Notes: generated from the sequence alone by a model not told the origin. A DNA stretch of 20,491 bases from an uncultured Bacteroidota bacterium (GCA_937893205.1 CALBJU010000410.1:1-20491), one strand, 5' to 3'; numbered from the stretch's first letter, positions 8,144 to 16,139 are shown. A program made the numbers and translations.

Positions 8144-9708
8144 TCCCATTCAATGGTGGCGGGCGGTTTCGAGCTGATATCGTAAACGGTTCGGTTGATA
8201 CCCTGAACCTCATTTACAATCCTGTTGGACACGTGAGCCAGAAAATCGTTCGGGAGCCGAGACCAGTCTGCCGTCATTCCGTCCACACTGGTAACAGCCC
8301 TCAGTGCGCACACCTTCTCGTAGGTTCTTTCGTCTCCCATCACGCCGACCGTATGGACGGGCAACAGAACCGCAAATGCCTGCCACACCTCCTCGTACAG
8401 ATCCCATTTTCGAAGTTCGCTGATGAAGATATCATCGGCTTCCCTGAGCAACTCCACATCAGATCGATTGACGGGTCCGAGAACGCGAATCCCTAATCCA
8501 GGACCGGGGAACGGGTGCCGGCCAACGATCTCTTCCGGGACGTTCAGGAGACGACCGATTTCTCGAACTTCGTCCTTGAACAGCTCTCGAAAGGGTTCGA
8601 GCACCTCCAATTCCATTTCCGCGGGGAGGCCCCCGACGTTGTGGTGGGTTTTGATCGTGGAGGAGGGACCTTTGAACGACACGCTTTCGATTACGTCTGG
8701 GTAGAGTGTACCCTGCGCCAGAAATTTAGGTTTTTTGCCCAGATCCGAGGCTATTTCCATTTTACCCTGGTCAAAAACTTCCACGAAAGCGTTGCCAATA
8801 ATCACGCGTTTCTTCTCAGGGTCAGCCACGCCTTCCAACCGATCTAGGAAAAGGTCGCTGGCATCAATTGCGTTCAGCCGAATCTGGTAGTGGTCCCTGA
8901 ACGTCTCCTGGACCTGCTCCCACTCGCCTTTTCGGAGGAGGCCATTGTTCACAAAAATGCAGGTCAGCTGATCCCCGATTGCCTCATGCAGGAGCACCGC
9001 AGCGACGGATGAGTCCACTCCCCCTGAAAGGCCCAGGATGACGTGGTCATCCCCGACGACCTTACGAATTTCGGCTTTCTTCTCCTCGATAAACGAGGCC
9101 GCCGACCAGTCGCCCTTGCACCCGCATATCTGGATCGCAAAGTTCTGGATAATTTGCTTTCCGCATTCCGTATGGTGCACTTCTGGATGGAACTGAACGC
9201 CATAGTGGGGGTGATCCGTGGAGTGAACAGCTGCTATCGGAGCGTTAGAAGTGTGTGCAATTACCTCGTATCCGTCCGGTAGCAGCGTCATTTTGTCTCC
9301 ATGGCTCATCCAAACCTGGGAGCCTTGGGCCACATCGCGAAACAAGCGAGAATCCGAATCGATCTCGATTGCAGCGCGGCCGAACTCACGTTTATCCGCA
9401 GCCTGCACTTCGCCGCCCATTTCGTGAGCCATCGCAAATAAACCGTAACAGATTCCTAACACCGGCACTGTAGATCCGTCTTCGCGGGTCAGATTCAGGA
9501 AGGCTGGGTCCAATTTTGGGGCACCCTCGTTATAGATCGATGAGGGTCCTCCGGACAGGATGATTCCGCTTGGATTTTGCGCCGCAACGTCTTCTACAGA
9601 GATCGAGAAAGGAAAAATTTCGGAGTAAACTCCTGCTTCCCGGACTCTTCTCGCTATCAACTGGGTGAATTGCGAACCGAAGTCCAGAATGACGATGCGT
9701 TCGTGCAT
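8140..9708 (-). CDS. guaA: GMP synthase (glutamine-hydrolysing)
   Basis: Converts XMP to GMP using ATP and ammonia from glutamine. The 522-residue protein is full length. The N-terminal class I glutamine amidotransferase has the nucleophile Cys87 in GICYG and the His-Glu pair in VQFHPEVHHT. The ATP pyrophosphatase domain starts with the P-loop LGLSGGVDSSVAA, and the C-terminal dimerisation domain ends in the conserved KPPATIEWE. It lies 16 bp after gcvH and overlaps the next gene by 4 nt at ATGA. Confidence 0.98.
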   Translation of the reverse strand: MHERIVILDFGSQFTQLIARRVREAGVYSEIFPFSISVEDVAAQNPSGIILSGGPSSIYNEGAPKLDPAFLNLTREDGSTVPVLGICYGLFAMAHEMGGEVQAADKREFGRAAIEIDSDSRLFRDVAQGSQVWMSHGDKMTLLPDGYEVIAHTSNAPIAAVHSTDHPHYGVQFHPEVHHTECGKQIIQNFAIQICGCKGDWSAASFIEEKKAEIRKVVGDDHVILGLSGGVDSSVAAVLLHEAIGDQLTCIFVNNGLLRKGEWEQVQETFRDHYQIRLNAIDASDLFLDRLEGVADPEKKRVIIGNAFVEVFDQGKMEIASDLGKKPKFLAQGTLYPDVIESVSFKGPSSTIKTHHNVGGLPAEMELEVLEPFRELFKDEVREIGRLLNVPEEIVGRHPFPGPGLGIRVLGPVNRSDVELLREADDIFISELRKWDLYEEVWQAFAVLLPVHTVGVMGDERTYEKVCALRAVTSVDGMTADWSRLPNDFLAHVSNRIVNEVQGINRTVYDISSKPPATIEWE

Positions 9709-9724
9709 AAGCGGTACTTCTTAT

Positions 9725-10105
9725 CTATTGGCCGACCATATCGGCATAAGCTGATCTCGAGAGTAGATCTTCCAACTCAGAGACGTCGTCGATCGTAATT
9801 TTTATCAACCATCCATCTCCGTAGGGATCGTTGTTGACCGCTTCGGGATTGTCCTCCAGCCCTTCGTTGAATTCTGTCACTGTTCCGTTGACGGGCATCA
9901 GCAATTCAGAGACCGTTTTCACAGCCTCTACCGTACCAAAAACTTCGTCCCGGCCGACTGACTCGTCCAGAGTGTCGATTTCGATATAGACAATATCTCC
10001 CAATTCTGATTGGGCAAAGTCGGTGACCCCAATGGTCCCGATCGATCCCTCGACTCTGAGCCACTCATGGTCTTTGGTGTAATACAGCTCTTCAGGAAAG
10101 TTCAT
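9725..10105 (-). CDS. gcvH: Glycine cleavage system H protein
   Basis: Lipoyl carrier that shuttles the aminomethyl group among the P, T and L proteins of the glycine cleavage system. From the ATG at 10105 it has 126 residues, the usual length, with lipoyl-accepting Lys63 in GTVEAVKTVSEL and the conserved start YYTKDHEWLRV. A TTG five codons upstream (10120) is a possible longer start. It overlaps the 3' end of accC by 14 nt. The partner gcvP lies downstream in the same run; gcvT is not in the window. Confidence 0.96.
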   Translation of the reverse strand: MNFPEELYYTKDHEWLRVEGSIGTIGVTDFAQSELGDIVYIEIDTLDESVGRDEVFGTVEAVKTVSELLMPVNGTVTEFNEGLEDNPEAVNNDPYGDGWLIKITIDDVSELEDLLSRSAYADMVGQ

Positions 10106-11450
10106 CTTCTTGTTTTTCAAGCTTAAAGGTTTCCAGGAACTGCGTATCGAAATTGCCCTGGATAAACTGTTCGTTCTTCAGTAACTGTTGATGGAACGGA
10201 ATGGTCGTCTTCACCCCCTCGATCACAAATTCGTCCAACGCTCGAAGCATTTTTCGAATCGCCAGGTCCCTCGTTCGAGCGCGCACGATCAGTTTCGCGA
10301 TCATCGAATCGTAATATGGTGGAATGACGTAGCCCGCGTAGACGTGCGTATCAACCCGAACACCGTGGCCACCTGGAGGATGAAAGGTGTGAACCGTTCC
10401 GGGACAGGGAGAAAAATTATTGAACGGATCTTCCGCATTGATACGGCACTCCATCGCGTGTCCATCCAGAATGATGTCACGCTCATCGACCTCCTCACCC
10501 ATGGCGACGCGGATCTGATATTCGACAAGATCACAATCCGCAACTTCCTCTGTTACGGGGTGCTCGACCTGAATACGGGTGTTCATTTCCATGAAATAAA
10601 AGTCGCCCTTACTGTCGACGAGAAATTCGACGGTGGCCGCGCCCTCGTAATTGACGGCCTTGGCGCCTTTTATTGCAGCTTCACCCATGCGTGCACGTAA
10701 TTCGCGGTCCACAACGGGGGATGGAGATTCTTCAAGCAGTTTCTGATGCCTGCGCTGTATTGAGCATTCACGCTCCCCAAAATGAATAACGTTGCCTTTT
10801 CCGTCTCCTAATATCTGAATTTCAATGTGTCGGGGGCCGGTTACAAATTTCTCGATGTAACAGCCGCCATTTCCAAAAGCTGCTAGAGCTTCCGAGCTTG
10901 CCGTGTGAAATAGTGTCTCGAAATCTTCCTCGTTCCAGACGAGGCGCATTCCTCGCCCGCCTCCGCCGGCACAGGCCTTCACCATTACAGGGAAGCCTAT
11001 TTTTTTAGCCACCTTCGCGCCTTCACGAGCATTTTTGACCTCACCGTCTGAGCCAGGCACCACGGGAACGCCCGCCTCAGCCATCGTTATCTTGGCCAGA
11101 CTCTTGTCACCCATCAGCCGGATGGTCTCCGGTGGGGGTCCAATAAATTTGATGTTGTGGTCCTCGCAGATGGCCGAAAAGTCGGCGTTCTCAGCGAGGA
11201 AACCGTAGCCCGGATGGATTGCATCCGCGCCGGTCACTTCAGCAGCCGCAATTACGCGGTCGAATCGGAGATACGAGTCCCGGCTGGCAGGTGCTCCGAT
11301 GCAGACCGCTTCATCCGCAAAACGAACGTGCAGGGAGTCCCGATCCGCTGTTGAGTAGACCGCGACGGTCTCGATCCCCATCTCGTGACAGGTTCGAATT
11401 ATACGAAGGGCGATTTCGCCACGATTGGCGATCAGAATTTTTTTAATCAC
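10092..11450 (-). CDS. accC: Acetyl-CoA carboxylase, biotin carboxylase subunit
   Basis: ATP-grasp enzyme that carboxylates biotin on AccB, the first half reaction of malonyl-CoA synthesis. The 452-residue protein is full length: N-terminal ILIANRGEIALRII, the ATP-grasp glycine loop KACAGGGGRGMRLV, the active-site motif EMNTRIQVEHPVTE, and a biotin carboxylase C-terminal domain. The start is GTG at 11450 with a GAGG about 9 nt upstream. It follows accB by 21 bp. The carboxyltransferase genes accA and accD are not in the window. Confidence 0.97.
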   Translation of the reverse strand: MIKKILIANRGEIALRIIRTCHEMGIETVAVYSTADRDSLHVRFADEAVCIGAPASRDSYLRFDRVIAAAEVTGADAIHPGYGFLAENADFSAICEDHNIKFIGPPPETIRLMGDKSLAKITMAEAGVPVVPGSDGEVKNAREGAKVAKKIGFPVMVKACAGGGGRGMRLVWNEEDFETLFHTASSEALAAFGNGGCYIEKFVTGPRHIEIQILGDGKGNVIHFGERECSIQRRHQKLLEESPSPVVDRELRARMGEAAIKGAKAVNYEGAATVEFLVDSKGDFYFMEMNTRIQVEHPVTEEVADCDLVEYQIRVAMGEEVDERDIILDGHAMECRINAEDPFNNFSPCPGTVHTFHPPGGHGVRVDTHVYAGYVIPPYYDSMIAKLIVRARTRDLAIRKMLRALDEFVIEGVKTTIPFHQQLLKNEQFIQGNFDTQFLETFKLEKQEDELS

Positions 11451-11471
11451 GGGCAGCGTCCTCGTTCTCGA

Positions 11472-11936
11472 TCAGCTTGGCTCGATGATAAACAGGGGCT
11501 GATCAAATTCAACCGGAGTCCCGTCTTCAATCAATATTTCGCTGATGGTTCCGCTTACTTCGCATTCAATTTCATTCATCAGCTTCATTGCTTCGATGAT
11601 GCACAATACATCGCCGCTCGAGACCGTTTGTCCAACCGAAACGAATGCGTCGGCATCGGGTGAAGACGCCGAATAGTAGGTGCCAACGATTGGTGCACGC
11701 ACATCAACACCTGTCGACGGAGTCTCCACAGGCAGCGGTTCAGCCGAAGGCGCGGCTGGGGCCGGCGCTGGTCCGGCAGCGGGTGGGGGCGCGGCTGCGT
11801 AGGCTATTTGAGGCGGTGCGGCAACGGGTGCGTGTTTGCGGATGACGAGGCGAAGATTTTCCTCCTCGATTTCAACTTCAGACACGTCGCATTCGGCAAC
11901 CAGTTCAAGCACTTCTCTCAGATGTTTGAGATCCAT
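11472..11936 (-). CDS. accB: Acetyl-CoA carboxylase, biotin carboxyl carrier protein
   Basis: Carries biotin between AccC and the carboxyltransferase. It has 154 residues: an N-terminal helical part, an Ala/Pro-rich flexible linker (about 47-85), and a biotinyl domain with Lys118 in IIEAMKLMNEIE, 36 residues from the end as is typical. The ATG at 11936 is chosen over a TTG at 11966 because it has a Shine-Dalgarno GAGGAA 5 nt upstream and matches the normal MDLKHLREVLEL start. It is 39 bp downstream of efp. Confidence 0.96.
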   Translation of the reverse strand: MDLKHLREVLELVAECDVSEVEIEEENLRLVIRKHAPVAAPPQIAYAAAPPPAAGPAPAPAAPSAEPLPVETPSTGVDVRAPIVGTYYSASSPDADAFVSVGQTVSSGDVLCIIEAMKLMNEIECEVSGTISEILIEDGTPVEFDQPLFIIEPS

Positions 11937-11975
11937 GTTATTTCCTCTTGCTTCAGTGGGTGGCAATAAACGTGA

Positions 11976-12545
11976 TTAGACTGCACTGACACGCGTCACG
12001 TAATCACCTTTTTCGGTGTTGACTTTGATCACGTCTCCCTCATTGATGAAAAGGGGCACATTCACGGTAGCGCCGCTCTCGACAATTGCCGGTTTCGTTG
12101 CACCGGTAGCGGTATCTCCTTTCAATCCAGGCTCGCACTCGGTCACAACCAGTTCGACGGCCATTGGGATCTCTGTCGTCAATGCCTGATCTGTTTCCGC
12201 GTGCATGATGATGTCAATGGTGGCTCCTTCTTTGATGAATTCGCGACCTGCCACGGCATCTGTGGGCAGCGACGTCTGTTCATACGTTTTAGTGTTCATG
12301 AAATGCAACCCGAGATCATCCTGATAAAGAAACTGATGCGGACGCCTCTCCACTCTCACTTGCTCTACTTTTTCGCCGGCTCGGAAGGTGTTGTCGACAA
12401 TTTTGCCTTTTCTGACGTTTCTCAGCTTCGTTCTGACGAATGCGCCTCCTTTTCCCGGTTTTACGTGCTGAAACTCGATAATCGTCCAGATATCGTTGTT
12501 CCAATTCATAGTAAAGCCGTTCCTGAAATCACTTGTGCTGGCCAT
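11976..12545 (-). CDS. efp: Elongation factor P
   Basis: Ribosome-binding factor that relieves stalling at polyproline. The 189-residue protein has the KOW-like N-terminal domain and two OB domains. The tip loop reads VKPGKGGAF with Lys32, so it belongs to the lysine-tip type and not to the arginine type modified by EarP. It is the first gene of the long minus-strand run, and a promoter lies about 50 nt upstream. Efp next to accB and accC is a common bacterial arrangement. Confidence 0.97.
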   Translation of the reverse strand: MASTSDFRNGFTMNWNNDIWTIIEFQHVKPGKGGAFVRTKLRNVRKGKIVDNTFRAGEKVEQVRVERRPHQFLYQDDLGLHFMNTKTYEQTSLPTDAVAGREFIKEGATIDIIMHAETDQALTTEIPMAVELVVTECEPGLKGDTATGATKPAIVESGATVNVPLFINEGDVIKVNTEKGDYVTRVSAV

Positions 12546-12592
12546 CAGGCACTACCATTTCATAATTCAGATTGAAAAAAGCATTAGACCAG

Positions 12593-12624
12593 CAAATATA
12601 GCTTTTGATCGGTCTTGCAGTCAA
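12593..12624 (-). promoter_or_regulatory. Promoter for the efp-accB-accC run
   Basis: On the minus strand, TTGACT (plus 12619-12624) is followed after 18 nt by TATATT (12595-12600), which extends to TATATTTG (12593-12600), an exact match to the Bacteroidota -7 element TAnnTTTG. Transcription would start near 12588, leaving a leader of about 40 nt before the efp ATG. Confidence 0.6.
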
Positions 12625-12658
12625 TTTCGCCGTTCGAAGATCTTGGGGAATAGGAAGC

Positions 12659-14293
12659 TCAAGACTGCCGAAATTGGGCAGCGATTCGGTCGATGTCTTC
12701 TTCAGATAGACCATTTTCCGTTTTTTTGGCGGTTGGTGCAACAGGAGAAGGCGCGGTCGTTCGGGCAATTTTCTTGATTCCGCCCCCACCGGTTCGCAAA
12801 GCCGGATTTCCGGCTCGTTCACGGAGCCGAGCATCGATTTCTTCCATCCAGGGCTTTGTGGGTCTACCATCTTTGCGAAGTGATCCGTGTCCGCCATGTG
12901 CTCGTTTAGAGCCCGATGGCGCCATCGAAACGGTGCTTTTACCAGGGTTAATGGGACTGGTCTCGAATGCGAGTCGTTTGATGTTGACAAGGTGCAGCGG
13001 CGAAATGTTGTCTGCGGTTATCGAGCCACCAATCGTTCCAGGCCCCAGCGTCATCGCGGGGAACAGAGATGTTGTATATCCTACGGATCCGAGAGCCGCA
13101 ACCGAGTTGACCACGATTCTCATAGCCGGCTTTTCGAGGGCGAACGCCTCGATAATCCGTTCACTCGTTGCGTGGATTCCCAGCGTGTGACCCATGCCTC
13201 CGAATGCCAGGATTTCTTTGCACCGTGCGCACCCGGCCTCCCAACCGTCCTCCACAAACAGGCTCAGAATGGGGGACAGGGTTTCCATGGACAAGATTTC
13301 ACCTTTGCCGACTTCGGAAACCTGAGCAATAAGCGCCCGGGTCTTTTTGGGGACTTTGAATCCGGCGAGCGCAGCGATGACTTCAGGAGATTTTCCGACC
13401 TGATCAACATTGAGTCTTCCGCCGGGCGCGACAATCTTTCGAAGCAGATCGGCCTCTTTCTCATTCAAAAAGTAACCGCCTCCCTTACGCAGAGCTTCCT
13501 TCAATCGCGGAAGAACAGGCGTGTCTGCGACAATACTCCTTTCGGTAGAGCACAACGTTCCCCAATCGAAGGAAACGCCATACAGAATATCAGCCGCGGC
13601 CTTTTCGATGTCGGCCGAACGATCGACATACACCGGTACGTTTCCCGATCCCACTCCGTAAGCGGGCTTTCCTTTGGAGTAGGCGGCCCGAACCATGGCT
13701 GAACCGCCCGTGGCGAGGATCAGATCGGTTTCCGGGTCTTCGAGCAGGGCGTCAGTACCCTCCAGGCTCACCTCTGACATACAACCGAAAAGTCCCTCGG
13801 GTGCGCCGGCCCGATATGCGGCGGTCGCGACAATGTTGATAGCCTCCAACGTGCATGCTTTTGCTCGGGGATGAGGGCTGATTACGATGGCGCACCTGGC
13901 CTTGGCCGCTATGATAGCCTTGTACAGAGCGGTTGACGTTGGATTGGTGGATGGTATGAGCGCCGCTATCACTCCCATTGGCGAGGCGATTTCCCAGACC
14001 GATCCATTTTCGGTGGTATTGATAACGCCGCACGTCTTCATGTTGACCATTCGCTCCTGGAGCGTCCTGGTGGCAAACAAATTCTTTTGAATCTTGCTTT
14101 CTACTCGACCAAATCCGGTCTCTTCGACGGCCATTTTGGCGAGGCGTTCTGAGGCATCGATCCCCGCTCGAACCATTTCACGTACGATTCGGTCAACCGC
14201 TTCTTGAGAAAACGCGTGGTACGCGTCAAAAGCACTGCGCGCTCTGCGCAGAAGCGTTCTGGCTTGTTGTATGGAATGGAGATCGTTGTCCAT
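12659..14293 (-). CDS. Acylating aldehyde dehydrogenase (AdhE N-domain/EutE/SauS type) with C-terminal extension
   Basis: Oxidises an aldehyde to its acyl-CoA with NAD and CoA. Residues 1 to about 450 form an aldehyde dehydrogenase of the CoA-acylating class: PMGVIAALIPSTNPTSTA near the cofactor site, ATGGSAMVRAAYSKGKPAYG, and the catalytic Cys248 in FDWGTLCSTERS, at nearly the same position as in AdhE. The iron alcohol dehydrogenase half of AdhE is absent. About 75 extra residues follow the core: a basic stretch, then a Pro/Ala/Thr linker, then an amphipathic peptide (LSEEDIDRIAAQF) at the end. Acetaldehyde is the likely substrate; sulfoacetaldehyde (SauS family) is an alternative I cannot exclude. 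The ATG at 14293 gives 544 residues; a TTG at 14332 would add 13 unlike-family residues. It lies upstream of efp on the same strand with a 113-bp gap. Confidence 0.9.
   Translation of the reverse strand: MDNDLHSIQQARTLLRRARSAFDAYHAFSQEAVDRIVREMVRAGIDASERLAKMAVEETGFGRVESKIQKNLFATRTLQERMVNMKTCGVINTTENGSVWEIASPMGVIAALIPSTNPTSTALYKAIIAAKARCAIVISPHPRAKACTLEAINIVATAAYRAGAPEGLFGCMSEVSLEGTDALLEDPETDLILATGGSAMVRAAYSKGKPAYGVGSGNVPVYVDRSADIEKAAADILYGVSFDWGTLCSTERSIVADTPVLPRLKEALRKGGGYFLNEKEADLLRKIVAPGGRLNVDQVGKSPEVIAALAGFKVPKKTRALIAQVSEVGKGEILSMETLSPILSLFVEDGWEAGCARCKEILAFGGMGHTLGIHATSERIIEAFALEKPAMRIVVNSVAALGSVGYTTSLFPAMTLGPGTIGGSITADNISPLHLVNIKRLAFETSPINPGKSTVSMAPSGSKRAHGGHGSLRKDGRPTKPWMEEIDARLRERAGNPALRTGGGGIKKIARTTAPSPVAPTAKKTENGLSEEDIDRIAAQFRQS
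12662..12715 (-). other. Candidate encapsulation peptide of the aldehyde dehydrogenase
   Basis: The last 18 residues (527-544) form a short helix with Leu, Ile, Ile, Ala and Phe on one face and acidic or polar residues on the other. A low-complexity linker of Pro, Ala, Thr and Lys ties it to the enzyme. Short terminal amphipathic helices behind such linkers target enzymes, including CoA-acylating aldehyde dehydrogenases, into bacterial microcompartments. No shell protein gene is in the window, so this is an inference from shape. Confidence 0.45.
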
Positions 14294-14472
14294 GGCGGAT
14301 CGCAATATGCGCCTCGATGGGCTGCGATTCAAGACGCCGGGACGATGCGTTTGGTCATTTTCGGTCTGGGGCAGAAAATAATTCAGTCACCGCAACCACT
14401 TGTCTAAAAAATCTCGTTATGAGACTATTGACAAGCCGTTCTAAAATCGCGCAAGGCGCACTGATAAACCCT

Positions 14473-14688
14473 ATGTCTCGAAATATCGAGCACGTGGACG
14501 AGTACATACTGGCTGCTTTCCTTGCAGGAGACCTCCCAGCCAGACTGCGTAAAGAAATTGTATCGTACATCGCCGACAACGAAAGTGCCAGAGATCTGCT
14601 GGGTATGGCTCGTGAAGCCATGGATGCGGCAGATGTAGGTGATGGGTCCCACGTGAGTCAGCTCTCACCCTCCGTTGTCCCGATATAA
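14473..14688 (+). CDS. Anti-sigma-factor-like helical domain protein, probably truncated
   Basis: A 71-residue protein whose first 50 residues (from HVDEYILAAFLAGDLPA to LGMAREAMDAA) resemble the N-terminal helical domain of zinc-type anti-sigma factors, but without the His/Cys zinc ligands. Such proteins usually continue into a membrane helix and an extracytoplasmic domain, absent here: after about residue 55 the sequence becomes featureless (DGSHVSQLSPSVVPI) and stops. The frame is open further upstream (ATGs at 14317 and 14419), but the family-like part starts just after 14473; no Shine-Dalgarno is visible. It is divergent from the aldehyde dehydrogenase and convergent with the truncated lipoprotein gene, which it overlaps by 31 bp. 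Confidence 0.55.
   Translation: MSRNIEHVDEYILAAFLAGDLPARLRKEIVSYIADNESARDLLGMAREAMDAADVGDGSHVSQLSPSVVPI
14640..14666. other. Putative rearrangement or assembly breakpoint between two truncated convergent genes
   Basis: Plus-strand anti-sigma homology fades just before this point, and the minus-strand propeller homology of the lipoprotein ends just after it. The junction holds a small inverted repeat, GTGAG and CTCAC around a 6-nt centre (GTGAGTCAGCTCTCAC). Two tail-to-tail 5' gene fragments are what one end of an inversion produces, and also what an inverted chimera from multiple-displacement amplification produces. Confidence 0.45.
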
Positions 14689-15503
14689 ATGTCATTATTG
14701 AAGCCTACCGCTGGGGCACCATCCACGTCGCCCTGGATGCCGGGTGTTTTCCAGCGAATAGATCCTGGACTCCCTAGAACACCGCCGTCATCAATTCTGA
14801 TGGTGACACTGACCGATTCCGAAATACGGAACACGGTTGGACCGCTGCAAGCTTTTACCTCGAGAATATGTTCTCCCAAACCAAGACTGGCAACGTCGTA
14901 ATCGAAAATAAATGTGTTACCTCCGATGGGATCGGTTTCCGTGAGTACTGGAACACCATCGATGAGAAGATCCACACGCGTTACAAAGGGTTCTCCGACA
15001 TCTGTTCTGGCGACGATCCGAGTGACACCCGATACTTCATCGTTTTCCGTTGGATCAGTGATGCTCATGATTGGACCAGGTCCATCTGATTCATTGTTGA
15101 TCGTCATCAAAACGGGAGCAGATATTCCGCGGGCCTGGTACCTGTCAAAAGCAATGGCTTCGACCCGGTACAATCCGTCAGGGTAGTCGAATGTATTAAT
15201 GCGCAGCTTGAAGTTCGTGCCATCACTGATAGCCTCACCTGCCAGCACACCGTTCACATTAATATTCACGAACGAAATCCAGTTGCCTTCACCGAGAGCC
15301 TCAGCTGACACAGCGATAAGGACATTCTTCCCAGAGACGAGTGTTTCGTCAAAGGGCCGGATGATTGAAAGGCGTGGTGCCCGTTCATCAACTGCGGTTC
15401 CGAAGATGTCGCAACCGGAGAAGAATGAGGAGACCATTAGAAATACGACAGGGACGAGGATGCCTGTGGTAATTCCCTTCTGTTGCAAAATGCGCTTCAT
15501 CAT
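14658..15503 (-). CDS. Ig-like domain lipoprotein, truncated at the start of a PQQ-type propeller
   Basis: A 281-residue exported protein. From the first of two adjacent ATGs at 15503 there is a signal peptide with lipobox FSGC (Cys31). Two bacterial Ig-like domains follow: about 40-135 (SIIRPFDETLVSGKNVLIAV) and about 140-240 (SITDPTENDEVSG to ILEVKACSG). The last 33 residues (SIRWKTPGIQGDVDGAPAV, then NDIYIGTTEG) are the first blade of a PQQ/quinoprotein-type beta-propeller, which should run on for several hundred residues. A TGA comes directly after. The open frame extends upstream to 15614, but those residues look unlike a signal peptide. Function is unknown; surface binding is plausible. 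Confidence 0.75.
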   Translation of the reverse strand: MMKRILQQKGITTGILVPVVFLMVSSFFSGCDIFGTAVDERAPRLSIIRPFDETLVSGKNVLIAVSAEALGEGNWISFVNINVNGVLAGEAISDGTNFKLRINTFDYPDGLYRVEAIAFDRYQARGISAPVLMTINNESDGPGPIMSITDPTENDEVSGVTRIVARTDVGEPFVTRVDLLIDGVPVLTETDPIGGNTFIFDYDVASLGLGEHILEVKACSGPTVFRISESVSVTIRIDDGGVLGSPGSIRWKTPGIQGDVDGAPAVGFNNDIYIGTTEGES

Positions 15504-15643
15504 TGAGAGTAGCCGGAGATTGATCCGTGGCTGTTCGTGCGTGATTCTTATTACTATCAGGCATTTCACAAGTATCGGACCAAACTTCTGTTCTTCTGTA
15601 AAAAGGATCGACAAATAGTTTTAGAGGCGATTCTCGTGTCAGA

Positions 15644-15687
15644 ATGAAATCTGTCTCACATTCCGTTTGTTCAAAATGAGATTTCAT
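15644..15687. repeat. 9-bp perfect inverted repeat
   Basis: ATGAAATCT at 15644-15652 and AGATTTCAT at 15679-15687, with a 26-nt spacer. A second overlapping pair, GAATG at 15642-15646 and CATTC at 15659-15663, could form an alternative hairpin. In the leader of the minus-strand lipoprotein this could be an RNA switch or an operator; function unknown. Confidence 0.4.
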
Positions 15688-15706
15688 CCTCCTTCATGCC
15701 TGACCT

Positions 15707-15760
15707 GTTATATAGTTATATAGGATTCCTGTCCTCGTATGTAGCAGCCTGCCCTCGTAT
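15707..15760. repeat. Tandem GTTATATA pair and a phased 10-mer pair
   Basis: GTTATATA occurs twice in tandem (15707-15722). Just after it, GTCCTCGTAT (15731-15740) and GCCCTCGTAT (15751-15760) repeat with 20-bp spacing, two helical turns. An AT-rich core beside phased repeats is typical of a promoter with operator sites, but no regulator is identified. Confidence 0.35.
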
Positions 15761-15944
15761 AGATGATGCTCCAGGGTGTGCCGCCTGTGATCGGGATCGT
15801 TTCATGAAGCGGGTATGCCGCGCTGCCGTACAGAATGTGTTCTCCGGGGATCGAGAGTTATCGAGGCTGCTCGTCGTCCGTTGATCATCCCAGGCTAGGG
15901 AGAGACGTCTGGTGTCCATTCCCTCTATTTTTCTCAATTCGAAG

Positions 15945-15969
15945 TGATCCAGGTCTCAAATCGGGATCA
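15945..15969. repeat. 6-bp inverted repeat, possible operator
   Basis: TGATCC at 15945-15950 and GGATCA at 15964-15969 with a 13-nt spacer, about 170 bp before the RecA-like gene and next to the TTGACA at 15972. Arms this short occur often by chance. Confidence 0.25.
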
Positions 15970-16139
15970 TTTTGACACAAAAATGTTCATTAAACAGCCA
16001 TTAGAGACTTTTTTAGTTCTTTCCATGGACATGGCACGGCTTTTGGTGGGGACCTGCTGTTGTCGATCCGAACTCTGGGTTCTACCTGAGACAGAAGATT
16101 GGCATCGAGCCTACAATCCAGTATCAGCCATTGTTTGTA

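Larger units (their letters stand above)
15504..16139. other. Gene-free divergent intergenic region with several short repeats
   Basis: These 636 bases separate the minus-strand lipoprotein and the plus-strand RecA-like gene. I find no convincing gene in either direction; the short ORFs present look random. The stretch does contain a 9-bp inverted repeat, an AT-rich tandem octamer, a pair of 10-mers and a 6-bp inverted repeat (listed separately). It should hold the promoters of both flanking genes. A TTGACA at 15972-15977 has no good -10 partner, so I do not call a promoter. Confidence 0.5.

Noticed and set aside
11700..11830. Plus-strand ORF across the accB linker
   Set aside because: It is the antisense of the Ala/Pro-rich linker of AccB; low complexity keeps that strand open.
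14427..14460. TTGACA-based promoter for the anti-sigma-like gene
   Set aside because: No -10 or TAnnTTTG element lies at a suitable distance.
15696..15884. Short plus-strand ORF in the intergenic region
   Set aside because: The composition looks random, there is no ribosome site, and no family is recognisable.
16017..16139. Open, protein-like in-frame extension upstream of the RecA-like gene (ends in YLRQKIGIEPTIQYQPLFV)
   Set aside because: It has no ATG or GTG start and two TAG stops lie just before it. A remnant of another gene is possible, but chance is more likely; the ATG at 16140 was kept.
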